A DNA stretch of 64,000 nucleotides from Limnothrix sp. CACIAM 69d (GTDB lineage Bacteria; Cyanobacteriota; Cyanobacteriia; CACIAM-69d), in assembly GCA_001913845.2 (NCBI GenBank), contig MKGP02000003.1, positions 141,415 through 205,414 on the forward strand, given 5' to 3'. Under the pieces are notes generated by a model that saw nothing but the letters and a program-made list of their open reading frames with translations, was not told the origin of the DNA and searched no databases. The position numbers were made by a program, and so were the translations under genes. This document shows positions 27,474-37,056 of the stretch, piece by piece (the stretch's first letter is position 1; each line of letters begins with the position of its first letter).

Positions 27474-28364
27474 ATGAGTTTTGGCGATTGGCCCGTCAGT
27501 TTACACGGTCGATTTGAAGGGGCCCTTGTGGGAGGTTTGGTGGCACTTCACCAGCTCGATCGAACCTGGGAGCGCGATCGACGCAATTTGGACGCGGCTT
27601 TGCAAGGGGCCCTCCAATTGTCAGAGATCGTTGGCGCACAGGCGGGCCCGGATCCGGGGCTGTTGGCCTTGGCTTCACTAGAGCCGCTGATGGCAGGGCC
27701 GGGCGATCAGTTGGGCTTGGCCCTGTTACCTTTGCTGTTGCGCTGGTTCGATCGCCCGTTGGTGTTGCGCCAACTGTGGACTCAGGCGATGGATCAGCCT
27801 TTGCCCGAAGCGGTAATTTTGGGGGCGGAGGTGTTGGCTTGGGTGTTGGTGCATCCCAATGCTGCCACGCTGGAATTCTCCCAGGGCGATCGGGAGGAAA
27901 CCGAGTTCGATCCTGCGGCGACCCATGCGACCCATTCCGCTGCTCTCTCCAATGCCCTGTGGCCGTCGGTGGTCAACATTCTCAGCGATTGGCAAACGTT
28001 GGATCGATTGGCCCTGGATTGGCCCCAGCGGTTGCGGGCGGCCACGCCGGAAACCTTGCCTATTTTGGTGGCACTCCATAGCCTGCGATCGAGCGGTGGG
28101 CGCTGGGCCAGCAGCTTGGCCCGCTGCCAACAGCAGTCGGCCAGTGCGGTTTTATGGTCGGGGGTGTTGGTGGGTGCGGTGGGAGGCTGCGCTGCCATTC
28201 CGGCCGATGTGGGGGCAATTGTGCCCGATCGGCTGCTGACCCGGACCATCCAGGGATCGCAGATGTTGATCGATCGCTGGTCGGGTCGCTTGCCCCAATA
28301 TCCCCTAGCCGATTCGATCGCAGAGGGCGATCGCCTGATTACCCATTTCAGGGTGGGACGCTGA
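27474..28364 (+). CDS. ADP-ribosylglycohydrolase-like protein lacking metal-binding motifs
   Basis: A 296-residue all-helical soluble protein. Its ends resemble the DraG/ARH fold: RFEGALVGGLVALHQL at the N-terminus and VLWSGVLVGAVGGCAAIPADV near 230-250, matching the AxxGAxxGxxxGxxAIP helix of ADP-ribosylglycohydrolases. The family's Mg-binding signatures (GDxxG and TDDT/GDTDT) are not present, so hydrolase activity is doubtful. It may be a structural or regulatory derivative. The ATG at 27474 has no strong ribosome-binding site. HIP1 content is normal, so it looks native to this genome. Confidence 0.55.
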   Translation: MSFGDWPVSLHGRFEGALVGGLVALHQLDRTWERDRRNLDAALQGALQLSEIVGAQAGPDPGLLALASLEPLMAGPGDQLGLALLPLLLRWFDRPLVLRQLWTQAMDQPLPEAVILGAEVLAWVLVHPNAATLEFSQGDREETEFDPAATHATHSAALSNALWPSVVNILSDWQTLDRLALDWPQRLRAATPETLPILVALHSLRSSGGRWASSLARCQQQSASAVLWSGVLVGAVGGCAAIPADVGAIVPDRLLTRTIQGSQMLIDRWSGRLPQYPLADSIAEGDRLITHFRVGR

Positions 28365-28827
28365 GCAATTGCACCCCGCAAAATCCGCGAGTGGGGACGA
28401 TTCAGCCAAAATTATCGATAAAATGCCCTACGCTTCAATCAACTGAGATACTGCCAAGATGCTACCCAGATCCAGCCATGGGGCGATCGGGTGGTGGCTG
28501 GCCCCATTCTGCAATGGGGCCGGTGTTAACCCATTGCGCAATCTTTGCGAGAGCGCTACGACTGTTGAAATTGTCCAGCAACCGGTTGGCCAGAGTGATG
28601 AATGAATCCCATGGGATCATGGCCAATTCAGCCAACCGGTTGAAGTACCGACAGAGTCCCTGCAAGATGAACATGGAGACGAGACCCGTTTGGGCTGACC
28701 TCCGATGGTTCTTCAGAATGGCATTTTTCAGCCCATTCTTTGGGTCAAATCAATTGGGTGGAACTGATTATGGTGACTTGGATTGCAATGGCTACTGGCG
28801 CAATCGGCGCAGGGTGTTAGGGGCAAA
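28365..28827. other. Intergenic region with a strong hairpin
   Basis: About 460 bp upstream of the PgpH-type gene. A 9-bp-arm hairpin, GGCCCCATT-CTGC-AATGGGGCC, occupies 28500-28521. It has no U-run and lies about 140 bp after the ARH-like stop codon. No gene is supported here. Confidence 0.6.
28500..28521. terminator. Perfect 9-bp hairpin, terminator or mRNA structure
   Basis: Arms 28500-28508 and 28513-28521, loop CTGC. It is thermodynamically strong but lacks a T tract, so a factor-independent terminator role is uncertain. Confidence 0.45.
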
Positions 28828-31800
28828 ATGAGAGCCTCCCAGATGTTGACCCCCGCCAATCCGATGGGGCGTGATGGGCAACAGCCTGCCCCATCCCACA
28901 CCGATTCCGAAGCCAGTGCGCAGGAACCGCCACCTCGCCAGGGTTCCCTAGAAAATGCGGAGGATACGGTGGAGCCAGTGGGCGGCCGATCGCCCGAGCC
29001 ATTTTGCGACCCATCCTTCGGCCGATCGCCCTTGGGGCCCAATTCTCGCAGCGTTTCCCCGTCTGGTTCAGCACCACCATTGCCGCCATTACCCCCCAGC
29101 CCATCGGCCCGACGCGGATTTGGGCAGCTTTGGCCCGAGCGACTTTGCTGGCTGAACCGTTGGCTGAGTTCGCTGGTTCAACGAGTGACGATCAACGGAG
29201 GAGTTGGGGTGATTCGCGGCGCTTGTCATAGTCTCTGTTGCCAAACCATGGGCCAACCCTATGTGCGGCGGGCCCGATCGATCCGTCAGCGGGTGCAGAC
29301 CATCCTGCTAGGGATTTTGGGGGCGGTTATTCTGACGGCCACCATGAGCCAGCCTTGGTTAAATCAACCGCGCTACGGCATTGGTTCGATCGCCCCGCAA
29401 GATATCGTTGCGCCCTACGATGCCCAAGTGGTGGATCAAGTCACCACGCGCAGCCGTCGAGAGGCAGCCCGCAACGGCATTGTGCCTGCCTTGAAAATGG
29501 ACTCCGATGCCACCCAACAGTTGGCGGCCGAGTTGCAACGTCGGCTGGAACGGAGTGATGAACTGCGTCAGGTGGCTGGCCAGTTTCCCTATTGGCCGTC
29601 GGCAGACCTGTCCACTGACTTGCAACAAATTGCGCGATCGCTCAATGAAGCGGACTGGCAACAGGTGCTCCAGGCCCTGGGGCAAACGTCACCCCACCCC
29701 ACTCCCCGGCCCACGGGGCGATCGGATGGGTTTGACCCCCTCAAGCCCTCCCTGGCCTCCAGCAAAGTCCTGCCCATTTCAGCAGAACACCCCCTGGTGG
29801 TTGCCCTCAAAACCTACCGAATTCAGACCGGTGAAACGGCACTGAGGCAAGTGATCAGCGCCCTTGAAAAGGCCCGCGAACGCTACGCCATGGCCCAAAC
29901 CGTGATGCAAGACTTTGGGCAACAGGACTATACGGTGGATCTGTTCACCCTGACCGATACCCAATGGCAGACCACCCGTGCCAAAACCTTGGTGGCCCTC
30001 GAAAACCTGTTGGTGCAGGGCCTCGCGCCCGGTCTACCGCCGGAACTCGTTGAACGGGCGGTGCAACTCCATGTGGCGCTGGTGGTTCCCCTGGAAGGCC
30101 GGGCCCTGGCTCAGCAGCTTTTGCTGGGCACGATCGATCGCCCCACCCTCGCAGAAGATCCAGACCGCACCCGCCGCTTGGCTGAACAGGCGGCGGAAGA
30201 TGTGCCCCTTTCGATCGTGTCGCGGCGTATGGGCGAAACCATTGTTCGTCAGGGTGAACGCATTGATGCGGGCCAATTTGCCCTGCTCGATCGCTATGGA
30301 CTCAGCTCTCGGAACGTGAACTGGGGGGCAATTCTGCGGCTGTTCCTGTTGGTCTCGGGGGCGATCGTCGCCTTTTGGCAAATTGAGCGCCGAGTTTATC
30401 ACCGACTGCGCCAGCGAGACTGCTTCCTGTTGCTGCTGCTGGCCACCAGCACCCCCCTGTTGATCAGCATGGGAGCCACCTGGCCTTGGGCCAGCCCCAC
30501 CATGCTGGCCAATCTGTCTGCCATTGGCCTGCTCAGTGGCAGTTTTTACGGCTCCTTGGTAGGCATGTCTTTAGTGGGGCTGTTGGCGCTGCTGTTGCCT
30601 CCCGGTTTGGAGGTGAGTTGGGTTGATGCCTTGATCGTGGCGGCGGGAGGCTTGGTGGCTGCGGCCTGGGCCGGACGGGCCCGATCGCGCGAAGACCTGG
30701 CCCTGTTGGGTGGTGGCGTGGCGATCGCCCAAGGGGGGCTATACCTGGTCATGAACCTGATCAACAGCGCCGCTGCCGAATTTGTTTGGTTGACGGTGCT
30801 TGGTTCAGCGGCCCTATGTGGGTTTGCGGGGCTGATTTGGGTGATCATTGCCATTGGCCTCAGTCCCTACCTGGAACACCTGTTTGATTTGGTCACCCCG
30901 ATTCGCCTGGCGGAGTTGGCGAATCCCAATCGCCCCTTGCTGAAGCAACTGGCGGCGGAAGCCCCGGGCACGTTTCAGCACACCCTGTTTGTGGCAAGTT
31001 TGGCGGAGGCGGCGGCTCGATCGCTCGGCTGCAATGTGGAACTGGTGCGGGCCGGCACGCTCTATCACGACATCGGCAAGCTCCATAACCCCCGCGCCTT
31101 CATCGAAAACCAAATGGGCGGCCCCAATCTGCATGATGAACTGGCGGATCCTTGGCTGAGTACGGAAATTGTCCGCAAGCATGTGAGCGAAGGCTTGGTG
31201 ATGGCGCGGCGGGCCCGGTTGCCCAAGGCCATCCAAGCTTTCATTCCGGAACACCAAGGCACGATGCTGATTGCCTATTTCTATTACCAAGCTAAGCAGC
31301 AACAGGAACAGCGCGAGCAGCGGGCCAAGGTGGCCAATTTCGGATTAGAGCAAACTCCTGTGGAGCGATCGAGTCGATTCGATCGTCTAGATCAAGCAGG
31401 TCGAGCAGGTCAAGTCAATCCAGCCCATCAACCCGATCGCGCCACAACCACCCTCGAAACAACCCAACAGGACAAGGCCTCCCCAGGGCGATCGCCCTAC
31501 CAAGCTTGCAACTTAGATCAGCGTCCGGTGCTGGAAAGTCATTTTCGATATCCGGGCCCCATTCCCCAATCGCGGGAAACAGGAATTGTCATGCTGGCGG
31601 ACTCCTGCGAAGCGGCCCTGCGATCGCTGGAAAATGCCACCTATGAAGAAGCCTTGGCACTGGTGAATCGGATGTTGCGGGCCCGCTGGCAAGACAATCA
31701 GCTCGTTTGCTCGGGTCTGAGTCGGGAAGACCTGCGGGTGATTGCGGAAGTGTTCGTTACGGTTTGGCAGCAGTTTAACCACAAACGAATTGCCTATCCC

Positions 31801-31866
31801 AAGGCCGCTTTAAACGTGCCCGATCGCCCAGCGGCAGAACCGGCGGCCAACTCCTGTGCCAAATAA
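28828..31866 (+). CDS. PgpH-type HD-domain phosphohydrolase (7TMR-HDED/HD), probable c-di-AMP phosphodiesterase
   Basis: About 1012 residues. A Pro-rich cytoplasmic leader (about 1-155) precedes a first membrane helix (about 157-177), a long extracytoplasmic HDED-like domain (about 180-500), seven helices (about 505-690) and a cytoplasmic HD domain with TFQHTLFVASLAEAAA and LYHDIGK (about 747). PgpH proteins hydrolyse c-di-AMP to pApA and so affect potassium and osmotic control. The gene is longer than Listeria PgpH because of the leader and a low-complexity insertion of about 80 residues inside the HD domain (about 820-905). Start is uncertain: ATG 28828 follows TTAGGGGC; earlier in-frame starts exist. 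It stands alone on the plus strand. Confidence 0.9.
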   Translation: MRASQMLTPANPMGRDGQQPAPSHTDSEASAQEPPPRQGSLENAEDTVEPVGGRSPEPFCDPSFGRSPLGPNSRSVSPSGSAPPLPPLPPSPSARRGFGQLWPERLCWLNRWLSSLVQRVTINGGVGVIRGACHSLCCQTMGQPYVRRARSIRQRVQTILLGILGAVILTATMSQPWLNQPRYGIGSIAPQDIVAPYDAQVVDQVTTRSRREAARNGIVPALKMDSDATQQLAAELQRRLERSDELRQVAGQFPYWPSADLSTDLQQIARSLNEADWQQVLQALGQTSPHPTPRPTGRSDGFDPLKPSLASSKVLPISAEHPLVVALKTYRIQTGETALRQVISALEKARERYAMAQTVMQDFGQQDYTVDLFTLTDTQWQTTRAKTLVALENLLVQGLAPGLPPELVERAVQLHVALVVPLEGRALAQQLLLGTIDRPTLAEDPDRTRRLAEQAAEDVPLSIVSRRMGETIVRQGERIDAGQFALLDRYGLSSRNVNWGAILRLFLLVSGAIVAFWQIERRVYHRLRQRDCFLLLLLATSTPLLISMGATWPWASPTMLANLSAIGLLSGSFYGSLVGMSLVGLLALLLPPGLEVSWVDALIVAAGGLVAAAWAGRARSREDLALLGGGVAIAQGGLYLVMNLINSAAAEFVWLTVLGSAALCGFAGLIWVIIAIGLSPYLEHLFDLVTPIRLAELANPNRPLLKQLAAEAPGTFQHTLFVASLAEAAARSLGCNVELVRAGTLYHDIGKLHNPRAFIENQMGGPNLHDELADPWLSTEIVRKHVSEGLVMARRARLPKAIQAFIPEHQGTMLIAYFYYQAKQQQEQREQRAKVANFGLEQTPVERSSRFDRLDQAGRAGQVNPAHQPDRATTTLETTQQDKASPGRSPYQACNLDQRPVLESHFRYPGPIPQSRETGIVMLADSCEAALRSLENATYEEALALVNRMLRARWQDNQLVCSGLSREDLRVIAEVFVTVWQQFNHKRIAYPKAALNVPDRPAAEPAANSCAK

Positions 31867-31964
31867 TGCAACTCCAAAATGCAGAATTGATTCAACCACC
31901 GAACTATCGGGATTGGCTCGCCTGTTTGCAAGAATGTCAGTAAACCACAGCAAATTAATCACTG

Positions 31965-34856
31965 TTGATTAACCCCAAGGCGATCTCAACATTCGGACTT
32001 CGCGCGCGATCGGTTCCCCTACGGTGGCTGCTGGTGATGCCGGTGGCGATCCAGTTGGTGGGGGCGATTGGGCTAACCAGTTGGCTCGCCTGGCGACATG
32101 CCAACCACCTGCTAACCGCCAACAGCACCCGCCTGCGCCAGGAAACCAGCCTGCGAATTGGGCAATTTTTGCAGGGCAGTTTGCAAGCACCGGTTCAGGT
32201 GGTGCAACTGATGGCCCAGGATTCGGAAACGGGGCGGGTGAATTTTTTGGATCCGAGCGATCGGGAACAGCGCCTGATTGAATATTTCCAAATCTTCAAG
32301 GGCACGGTGGACAACGTGGCCTATGGCGGCCAGGATGGGGAATTTGCCGCCGTGCAGTTCACCGACGATCGCAGCGCTCGCCAATTGCAGGTGGCCGGGC
32401 AAGCCACGGACGGCAAAATGCTGGGGTTTGATTTAGACCAGAACCGCAAGCTGACCTCCGTGGCCGAAGTTTTTGATCCACGTCGTCGAAGTTGGTACAG
32501 CAACACCTTCAAGGCCGAGCATTTGGTTTGGAATTCGGTTTTTCAGCTCCACAGCAACCCGCAAATTTTGGCGCTGCCGGTGAGCCAGCCCGTGCGCGAT
32601 CGCAATGGGCGAGTGATTGGGGTGGTCACGTCGCGGCTGTATCTATCGGCGGTGAGCCGGTTTCTGAAAACCCTGCCGATCGGGCGATCGGGCTTGGCCT
32701 TCGTGATGGAAACCGATGGGCAGCTAATCGCCACCTCCACCGACACGCCGTTGGTTTGGCCCAACCAACCCCAACCCAGCCGCATCAAGGCCGATCAATC
32801 CCTGCATCCGGTGATTCGAGCCACGGCCCAACATCTAGCGGCCGATCGCATCATCACCACCCCAACGAATCCCACAGCCCCGCCAGCCGGAGTTCAACCC
32901 CCCGCCGCTGCCAATCCCCAGTCCTTTACCCTGACCGTGAACCATCGCGCCTATTTGGGCCAGGCCACTCGGTTCCAAAACGCGATCGGTCTGCAATGGT
33001 GGGTGGTGATTGTGGTGCCGGAAAGTGATTTTTACGCCCCGATCGCCGCTCAGTTGCAAACAACCGTGGTGGCTTGTTTGGTGATGTTGCTGGTGGTGGC
33101 GGCGGTGGGGGGATGGCTGACCCAATGGCTGACTCGGCCGCTTCAGCACCTGGTTTTGGCGGCGGAGAGTTTGGCCAAGGGTAACTGGCTCGATCGCACA
33201 CCTCGATCGCCCATTGTTGAGATCGATCGCCTGGCCAGCACCTTCAACGCCATGACGGAGCAGCTCGCCCAATCTTTTCAAACCCTGGCCCACCAAGCCG
33301 CCCACGATCCGCTCACGGATTTGCCCAATCGCCACACCCTGCTGCAATCCATTGACCATCGCCTAGAGCAAATGGAGCAGCAAATAGAACAGCAAATGGC
33401 GCAAAACATGACCCACCCCATGGGCCCACCGGGGGAACCGCCACTGGCAACCAGCCTTAACCATCAGCCCTGGCCAGGGTTAATTGATGCCGGGCCCGGT
33501 CACTATAGCGCCATCCTGCATTTGGACTTGGATGATTTCAAGCTGGTGAACGATTCCTTGGGCCATTGGGTGGGCGATCAGTTGCTGACCCTACTGGCCC
33601 AGCGGCTGCAAGCCCACTTACAACCCAATGAGGTGCTGGCTCGGTTTGGGGGCGATGAATTTACGCTGTTTCTGGAAGGATTGGCCAGCTATGACCAAGG
33701 GGTCGATCGCGCCATTCAACTGCAAACCCTGATTGCCCAACCCTTTGACCTGGGGAGTTTGGAAATTTTTGCGCGTGTCAGCATCGGCATCACCTGGGTG
33801 AATCCTCAGTTGGATGCGGAAACCCTGCTGCGTCAGGCAGAAATTGCCCTTTATGCGGCTAAACAGCGGGGCAAAGGCACTTGCGTAGTCTTCCGGCGGG
33901 AAATGCATTCCCAGGTGCTCAGTCGGTTCCAGATGGCTTCGGATTTGCAGTGGGCACTGTCTCGGCGGGAACTGGTGCTGCACTATCAACCGGTGGTGGC
34001 GTTGGAGACCCAAGCAATCCAGGGATTTGAGGCCCTGATGCGCTGGCACCATCCCCAACGTGGATCGATCGCTCCCACGGAGTTCATCCCGATCGCGGAA
34101 GAAACCGGCATCATTGTGGAGTTGGGGCTGTGGGCCCTGCGGGAAGCCTGCCAGCAACTACAGCATTGGCGATCGGCCTATCCCTGGTGTCAAGAGTTGC
34201 CCATTTCCGTCAACTGCTCCATTCGTCAACTGACGGGGGCGGACTTTGTGGGGCAAGTGGAGGCGATTTTGCAAGAAACGGGGCTGCCGCCACATCTCCT
34301 GGCCTTGGAAATTACGGAAAGCCTGTTGATGCACCTGTCGCCGGAGTTGCGGGCCACGCTCGATCGCCTGGCGATCCTGGGGGTGCGCTGGGTGATTGAT
34401 GACTTTGGCACGGGTTACTCTTCCCTTAGCTATTTGCACCAATTGCCGCTGTCGGGGCTGAAGATTGATCAGTCATTTATCCATAACCTCGATCGCCAAG
34501 AACGACCTCGGGCGATCGTGGCCGCCATTTTGAACCTGGCCGAGCAGTTAGAGTTAACCGTCACCGCCGAAGGAGCCGAAACCATCTCCAGCATCAGCAC
34601 CTTGCAAGGGTTGGGCTGTCGGCAAGTGCAAGGGTTCTTTTTCTGTCCCGCCAGCACTCCCCGCACCTTGGAAGCTTGGATGACGAATTGGCAAAGGCGA
34701 GTGCGACCGCCCCGGCCGCGATTGACCATTGTTCGATCGCCCCAGGAGCGATCGGCTCCGGCCACCAACCGCGCCCTGATTGACACCATCGATCGCACCC
34801 TAAACTACGCCGCCGAACGCCTTGATCCCCAGGAATTGGATCCCCAAAACCCCTGA
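31965..34856 (+). CDS. Membrane GGDEF-EAL protein with Cache and HAMP domains
   Basis: A 963-residue c-di-GMP enzyme. A first helix (about 20-40), a dCache-like sensor (about 45-345), a second helix (about 350-375) and HAMP are followed by GGDEF and EAL domains. The GGDEF motif is intact (RFGGDEF, about 561; LDLDDFKLVND) but no RxxD inhibitory site precedes it. The EAL domain keeps its catalytic motifs: FEALMRW (about 687), LALEITES, DDFGTGYSS (about 812) and LKIDQSFI. Both activities are therefore possible. An unusual Gln/Met-rich insertion of about 40 residues lies early in the GGDEF domain (about 465-505). The only upstream start in frame is TTG 31965; the next ATG (32037) would cut into the first helix. 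Confidence 0.92.
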   Translation: MINPKAISTFGLRARSVPLRWLLVMPVAIQLVGAIGLTSWLAWRHANHLLTANSTRLRQETSLRIGQFLQGSLQAPVQVVQLMAQDSETGRVNFLDPSDREQRLIEYFQIFKGTVDNVAYGGQDGEFAAVQFTDDRSARQLQVAGQATDGKMLGFDLDQNRKLTSVAEVFDPRRRSWYSNTFKAEHLVWNSVFQLHSNPQILALPVSQPVRDRNGRVIGVVTSRLYLSAVSRFLKTLPIGRSGLAFVMETDGQLIATSTDTPLVWPNQPQPSRIKADQSLHPVIRATAQHLAADRIITTPTNPTAPPAGVQPPAAANPQSFTLTVNHRAYLGQATRFQNAIGLQWWVVIVVPESDFYAPIAAQLQTTVVACLVMLLVVAAVGGWLTQWLTRPLQHLVLAAESLAKGNWLDRTPRSPIVEIDRLASTFNAMTEQLAQSFQTLAHQAAHDPLTDLPNRHTLLQSIDHRLEQMEQQIEQQMAQNMTHPMGPPGEPPLATSLNHQPWPGLIDAGPGHYSAILHLDLDDFKLVNDSLGHWVGDQLLTLLAQRLQAHLQPNEVLARFGGDEFTLFLEGLASYDQGVDRAIQLQTLIAQPFDLGSLEIFARVSIGITWVNPQLDAETLLRQAEIALYAAKQRGKGTCVVFRREMHSQVLSRFQMASDLQWALSRRELVLHYQPVVALETQAIQGFEALMRWHHPQRGSIAPTEFIPIAEETGIIVELGLWALREACQQLQHWRSAYPWCQELPISVNCSIRQLTGADFVGQVEAILQETGLPPHLLALEITESLLMHLSPELRATLDRLAILGVRWVIDDFGTGYSSLSYLHQLPLSGLKIDQSFIHNLDRQERPRAIVAAILNLAEQLELTVTAEGAETISSISTLQGLGCRQVQGFFFCPASTPRTLEAWMTNWQRRVRPPRPRLTIVRSPQERSAPATNRALIDTIDRTLNYAAERLDPQELDPQNP

Positions 34857-34879
34857 GCAGGGGCCGGAGCGATTCATGC

Positions 34880-35797
34880 CTAGGCGACCACCCCCCCAGT
34901 ATTCAGACCCACAATTCTGATCTGATCCGGACTGACACCGCGCACTAGCCCCAGAGCCTGGCCCGTGCTGCTATCCGTAATCAGCGTGGCCGCGATCGCC
35001 TCCACCCGAAAATCCGCCGTCCGAATCATCGATCCCGGCGGAAACGGCCCCTCCGGCGCATAGTCGCGCGCATCGCCAATCACCAAGTAGCGCTGGCTGA
35101 GGCGCACATTGGCCGGCAACACGCCATCCGCCAACTGGATTCGATCGCCCTCGGCCGCGTTGTAATCCAGGATGATATCCACCACCAGCTCATCCACATT
35201 GAAAATTGGGTCGGTGGTACGAGGTTGATCACTCCCGATCGTGCTGTTGGCCGGGGCATCGCCCGGCCGCAGGATGAAGGTATCCGCGCCGCGACCTCCC
35301 CAGAGCCGATCGCGCCCCAAGTCTCCCGCGAGGGTATCGTTGCCGGCCTCACCGGTCAGGATATCGGCCCCCTGACCACCCAGCAGCAGATCATCCCCTT
35401 CACCGCCATAGAGATAGTCGGCTTGTAAATTGCCAAATAGGGTATCGTTGCCGGCCCCGCCGCTGAGGTAATCCATCCCTCGTCCACCAATCAGGCGATC
35501 GGCCCCGCCGTTCCCTTCCAGGTAGTCGCCGCCCCCGTTGCCATAGATGATGTCTGCGGCCTCGCTGCCCTGCACCAAATCATCACCATTCAGGGCCCGC
35601 ACGCCCCCTGGATAGGCCGTCAGCAGGGACGGAATCCGCACCCGATCGCCCTGTTGCCCATGGGCACTCAGATCAAAAAAACGCGGCCGGGTTCCATCGT
35701 CGGGCGACAGCGGATCGCGAATCAGGCGAGTATCCGGTAATCCATCGGCAGCAAACAGACTAAAGAAACTGCCGAATTCGTAATCATTGTCGGCCAT
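34880..35797 (-). CDS. RTX calcium-binding protein, second paralogue
   Basis: About 305 residues from ATG 35797 (MADNDYEFGSFF); a longer reading to 35947 is possible but would cross a tandem repeat. About 12 RTX nonapeptides (such as GGAGNDTLFGN and GGEGDDLLLGG, residues about 85-195) form a Ca2+-binding beta-roll. There is no signal peptide, so type I secretion is likely. The C-terminal about 100 residues are non-repetitive and end near GLNTGGVVA. The entry PGGVRALNGDD, the repeat number and the GLVRGVSPDQ segment match the protein at 6691-7416. No exporter is adjacent. Confidence 0.87.
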   Translation of the reverse strand: MADNDYEFGSFFSLFAADGLPDTRLIRDPLSPDDGTRPRFFDLSAHGQQGDRVRIPSLLTAYPGGVRALNGDDLVQGSEAADIIYGNGGGDYLEGNGGADRLIGGRGMDYLSGGAGNDTLFGNLQADYLYGGEGDDLLLGGQGADILTGEAGNDTLAGDLGRDRLWGGRGADTFILRPGDAPANSTIGSDQPRTTDPIFNVDELVVDIILDYNAAEGDRIQLADGVLPANVRLSQRYLVIGDARDYAPEGPFPPGSMIRTADFRVEAIAATLITDSSTGQALGLVRGVSPDQIRIVGLNTGGVVA

Positions 35798-35800
35798 GGT

Positions 35801-35830
35801 CAATGGGGACAAATTCAATGGGGACAAATT
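35801..35830. repeat. Tandem 15-bp duplication at the RTX start
   Basis: CAATGGGGACAAATT twice, immediately upstream of the RTX start codon and overlapping the last codon of the neighbouring gene (stop at 35829). It could alter translation initiation of the RTX gene. Confidence 0.85.
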
Positions 35831-36413
35831 AAAGGCGCAACAAATCCGCACCGCTGCCGGGTCGAGGCTGCACCGGAGTGGGACGCGGGGTATTGGTGGG
35901 GCCGGGGGTAGCGGTGGGTAGCTCACCCCGATTGCCGTTGGGGTCAAACAAAATCACCAGGGTGTTCACCAACCGATCGCGCTGGGCCCGGTTCAAGCGT
36001 CGAACGGCCGCCTGGTCTCCATCTAAGGGATTTTCCGTGAGGCGTTCATTGCCGGGATAGCTGGTTTCGGGAATGTATTGATGCAGACCCAAATAGTCCG
36101 CGAGGGTCAGTTTCCAATCCAATCGCGAAAAGGGCGATCGCCCCACTTGATAAACGTGGTAGCGAATCATGCGGGCTAATAAGCTACTGCCACGATCGAC
36201 CTCTCGGGACTCGCGGTTGATGTAGTGATCTTCCCGGGGAATATCCGGCAGCACCTGATAAACCTGCCGCCAAACATCATTGGTGGAAGGAGGCAGTTGG
36301 GCGATCGCGGGGCCTCGAAGCATCAGGGCGATCGCCAAACCCAGGGCCACCCAAACGGCCCACCAGCCGGGCCAACGCCCCGATCGCCGCCCATTTCTGC
36401 TCAACAGATTCAT
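35829..36413 (-). CDS. Exported hypothetical protein
   Basis: About 194 residues from ATG 36413 (a longer reading begins at 36467). A basic N-terminus and a hydrophobic helix (WWAVWVALGLAIALMLRG) ending AIAQ form a signal peptide. The mature part contains a conserved-looking stretch, LPDIPREDHYINRESREVDRGSSLLARMIRYH, and a C-terminal Pro/Thr-rich tail. I do not recognise the family; similar short exported proteins of unknown function occur in cyanobacteria. It ends 31 bp before the RTX start on the same strand, so the two may be co-transcribed. Confidence 0.7.
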   Translation of the reverse strand: MNLLSRNGRRSGRWPGWWAVWVALGLAIALMLRGPAIAQLPPSTNDVWRQVYQVLPDIPREDHYINRESREVDRGSSLLARMIRYHVYQVGRSPFSRLDWKLTLADYLGLHQYIPETSYPGNERLTENPLDGDQAAVRRLNRAQRDRLVNTLVILFDPNGNRGELPTATPGPTNTPRPTPVQPRPGSGADLLRL

Positions 36414-36581
36414 ACACTGCCGTGCTCGCTCTATGATTCCGATCCTGGTCGATCCGGGCGGTCGCAATGACCGCGCTCCGGACGGGCGGGCTGAACCCTA
36501 AATTAACGCTCACAAATAACGTTCAGAACGGAACCAACGTTCAGAAGCGCCATGAGGAGACTGACGAAACTGAGAAACAAA

Positions 36582-36812
36582 CTAAGAAACAATGATGTCC
36601 GGCTGGGTCAGCTCATCGGACATTTCAATGATGGCGCGAATGACCGGCTTCATGGCAGATTCTTCGCCCGTGTCAAATTCTTCGTAGCGGCGACGCTTCG
36701 CCCGGTTGGCCACCTGCACCGTGATTTTGTAGCGATTGGACGATTCGGAAATCAGCGAGGCAGCACGATACATCAAATCCGACGTGTCAAAGGGCTTGTC
36801 GAGTTTAGACAT
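36582..36812 (-). CDS. rpoZ: DNA-directed RNA polymerase omega subunit
   Basis: A 76-residue protein. The [31 protein letters not shown] segment is the cyanobacterial omega pattern. Omega binds beta-prime and assists polymerase assembly and, in cyanobacteria, primary sigma-factor recruitment. Length and ATG start (36812) match the family. It is monocistronic in this window. Confidence 0.93.
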   Translation of the reverse strand: MSKLDKPFDTSDLMYRAASLISESSNRYKITVQVANRAKRRRYEEFDTGEESAMKPVIRAIIEMSDELTQPDIIVS

Positions 36813-37056
36813 GGTTGGCTAGTGAATGGGGCAAATTCAACGAGACGAGGTGGCTGTGGGCTGCGGAAGGAGCAGGGCCGTTGGCAACGGGCCCAACAGG
36901 AGCCGCTCAACCGTGGTTGCAGGCAATCGCTACAAAATCACGGAGCGGCCGATCGCCTGTACCCAGCCTGTTTAGATTACCAGTTCCCGGGAGGGCGATC
37001 GGGGATGGGGCCAGGTGGGCCAGTGAGCCGGCCCAACTCCGGCTCCATCCATGGCC

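Noticed and set aside
28154..28831. Plus-strand ORF overlapping the ARH-like gene and running into the PgpH gene
   Set aside because: It is out of frame with both, crosses a strong hairpin and shows no recognisable motif.
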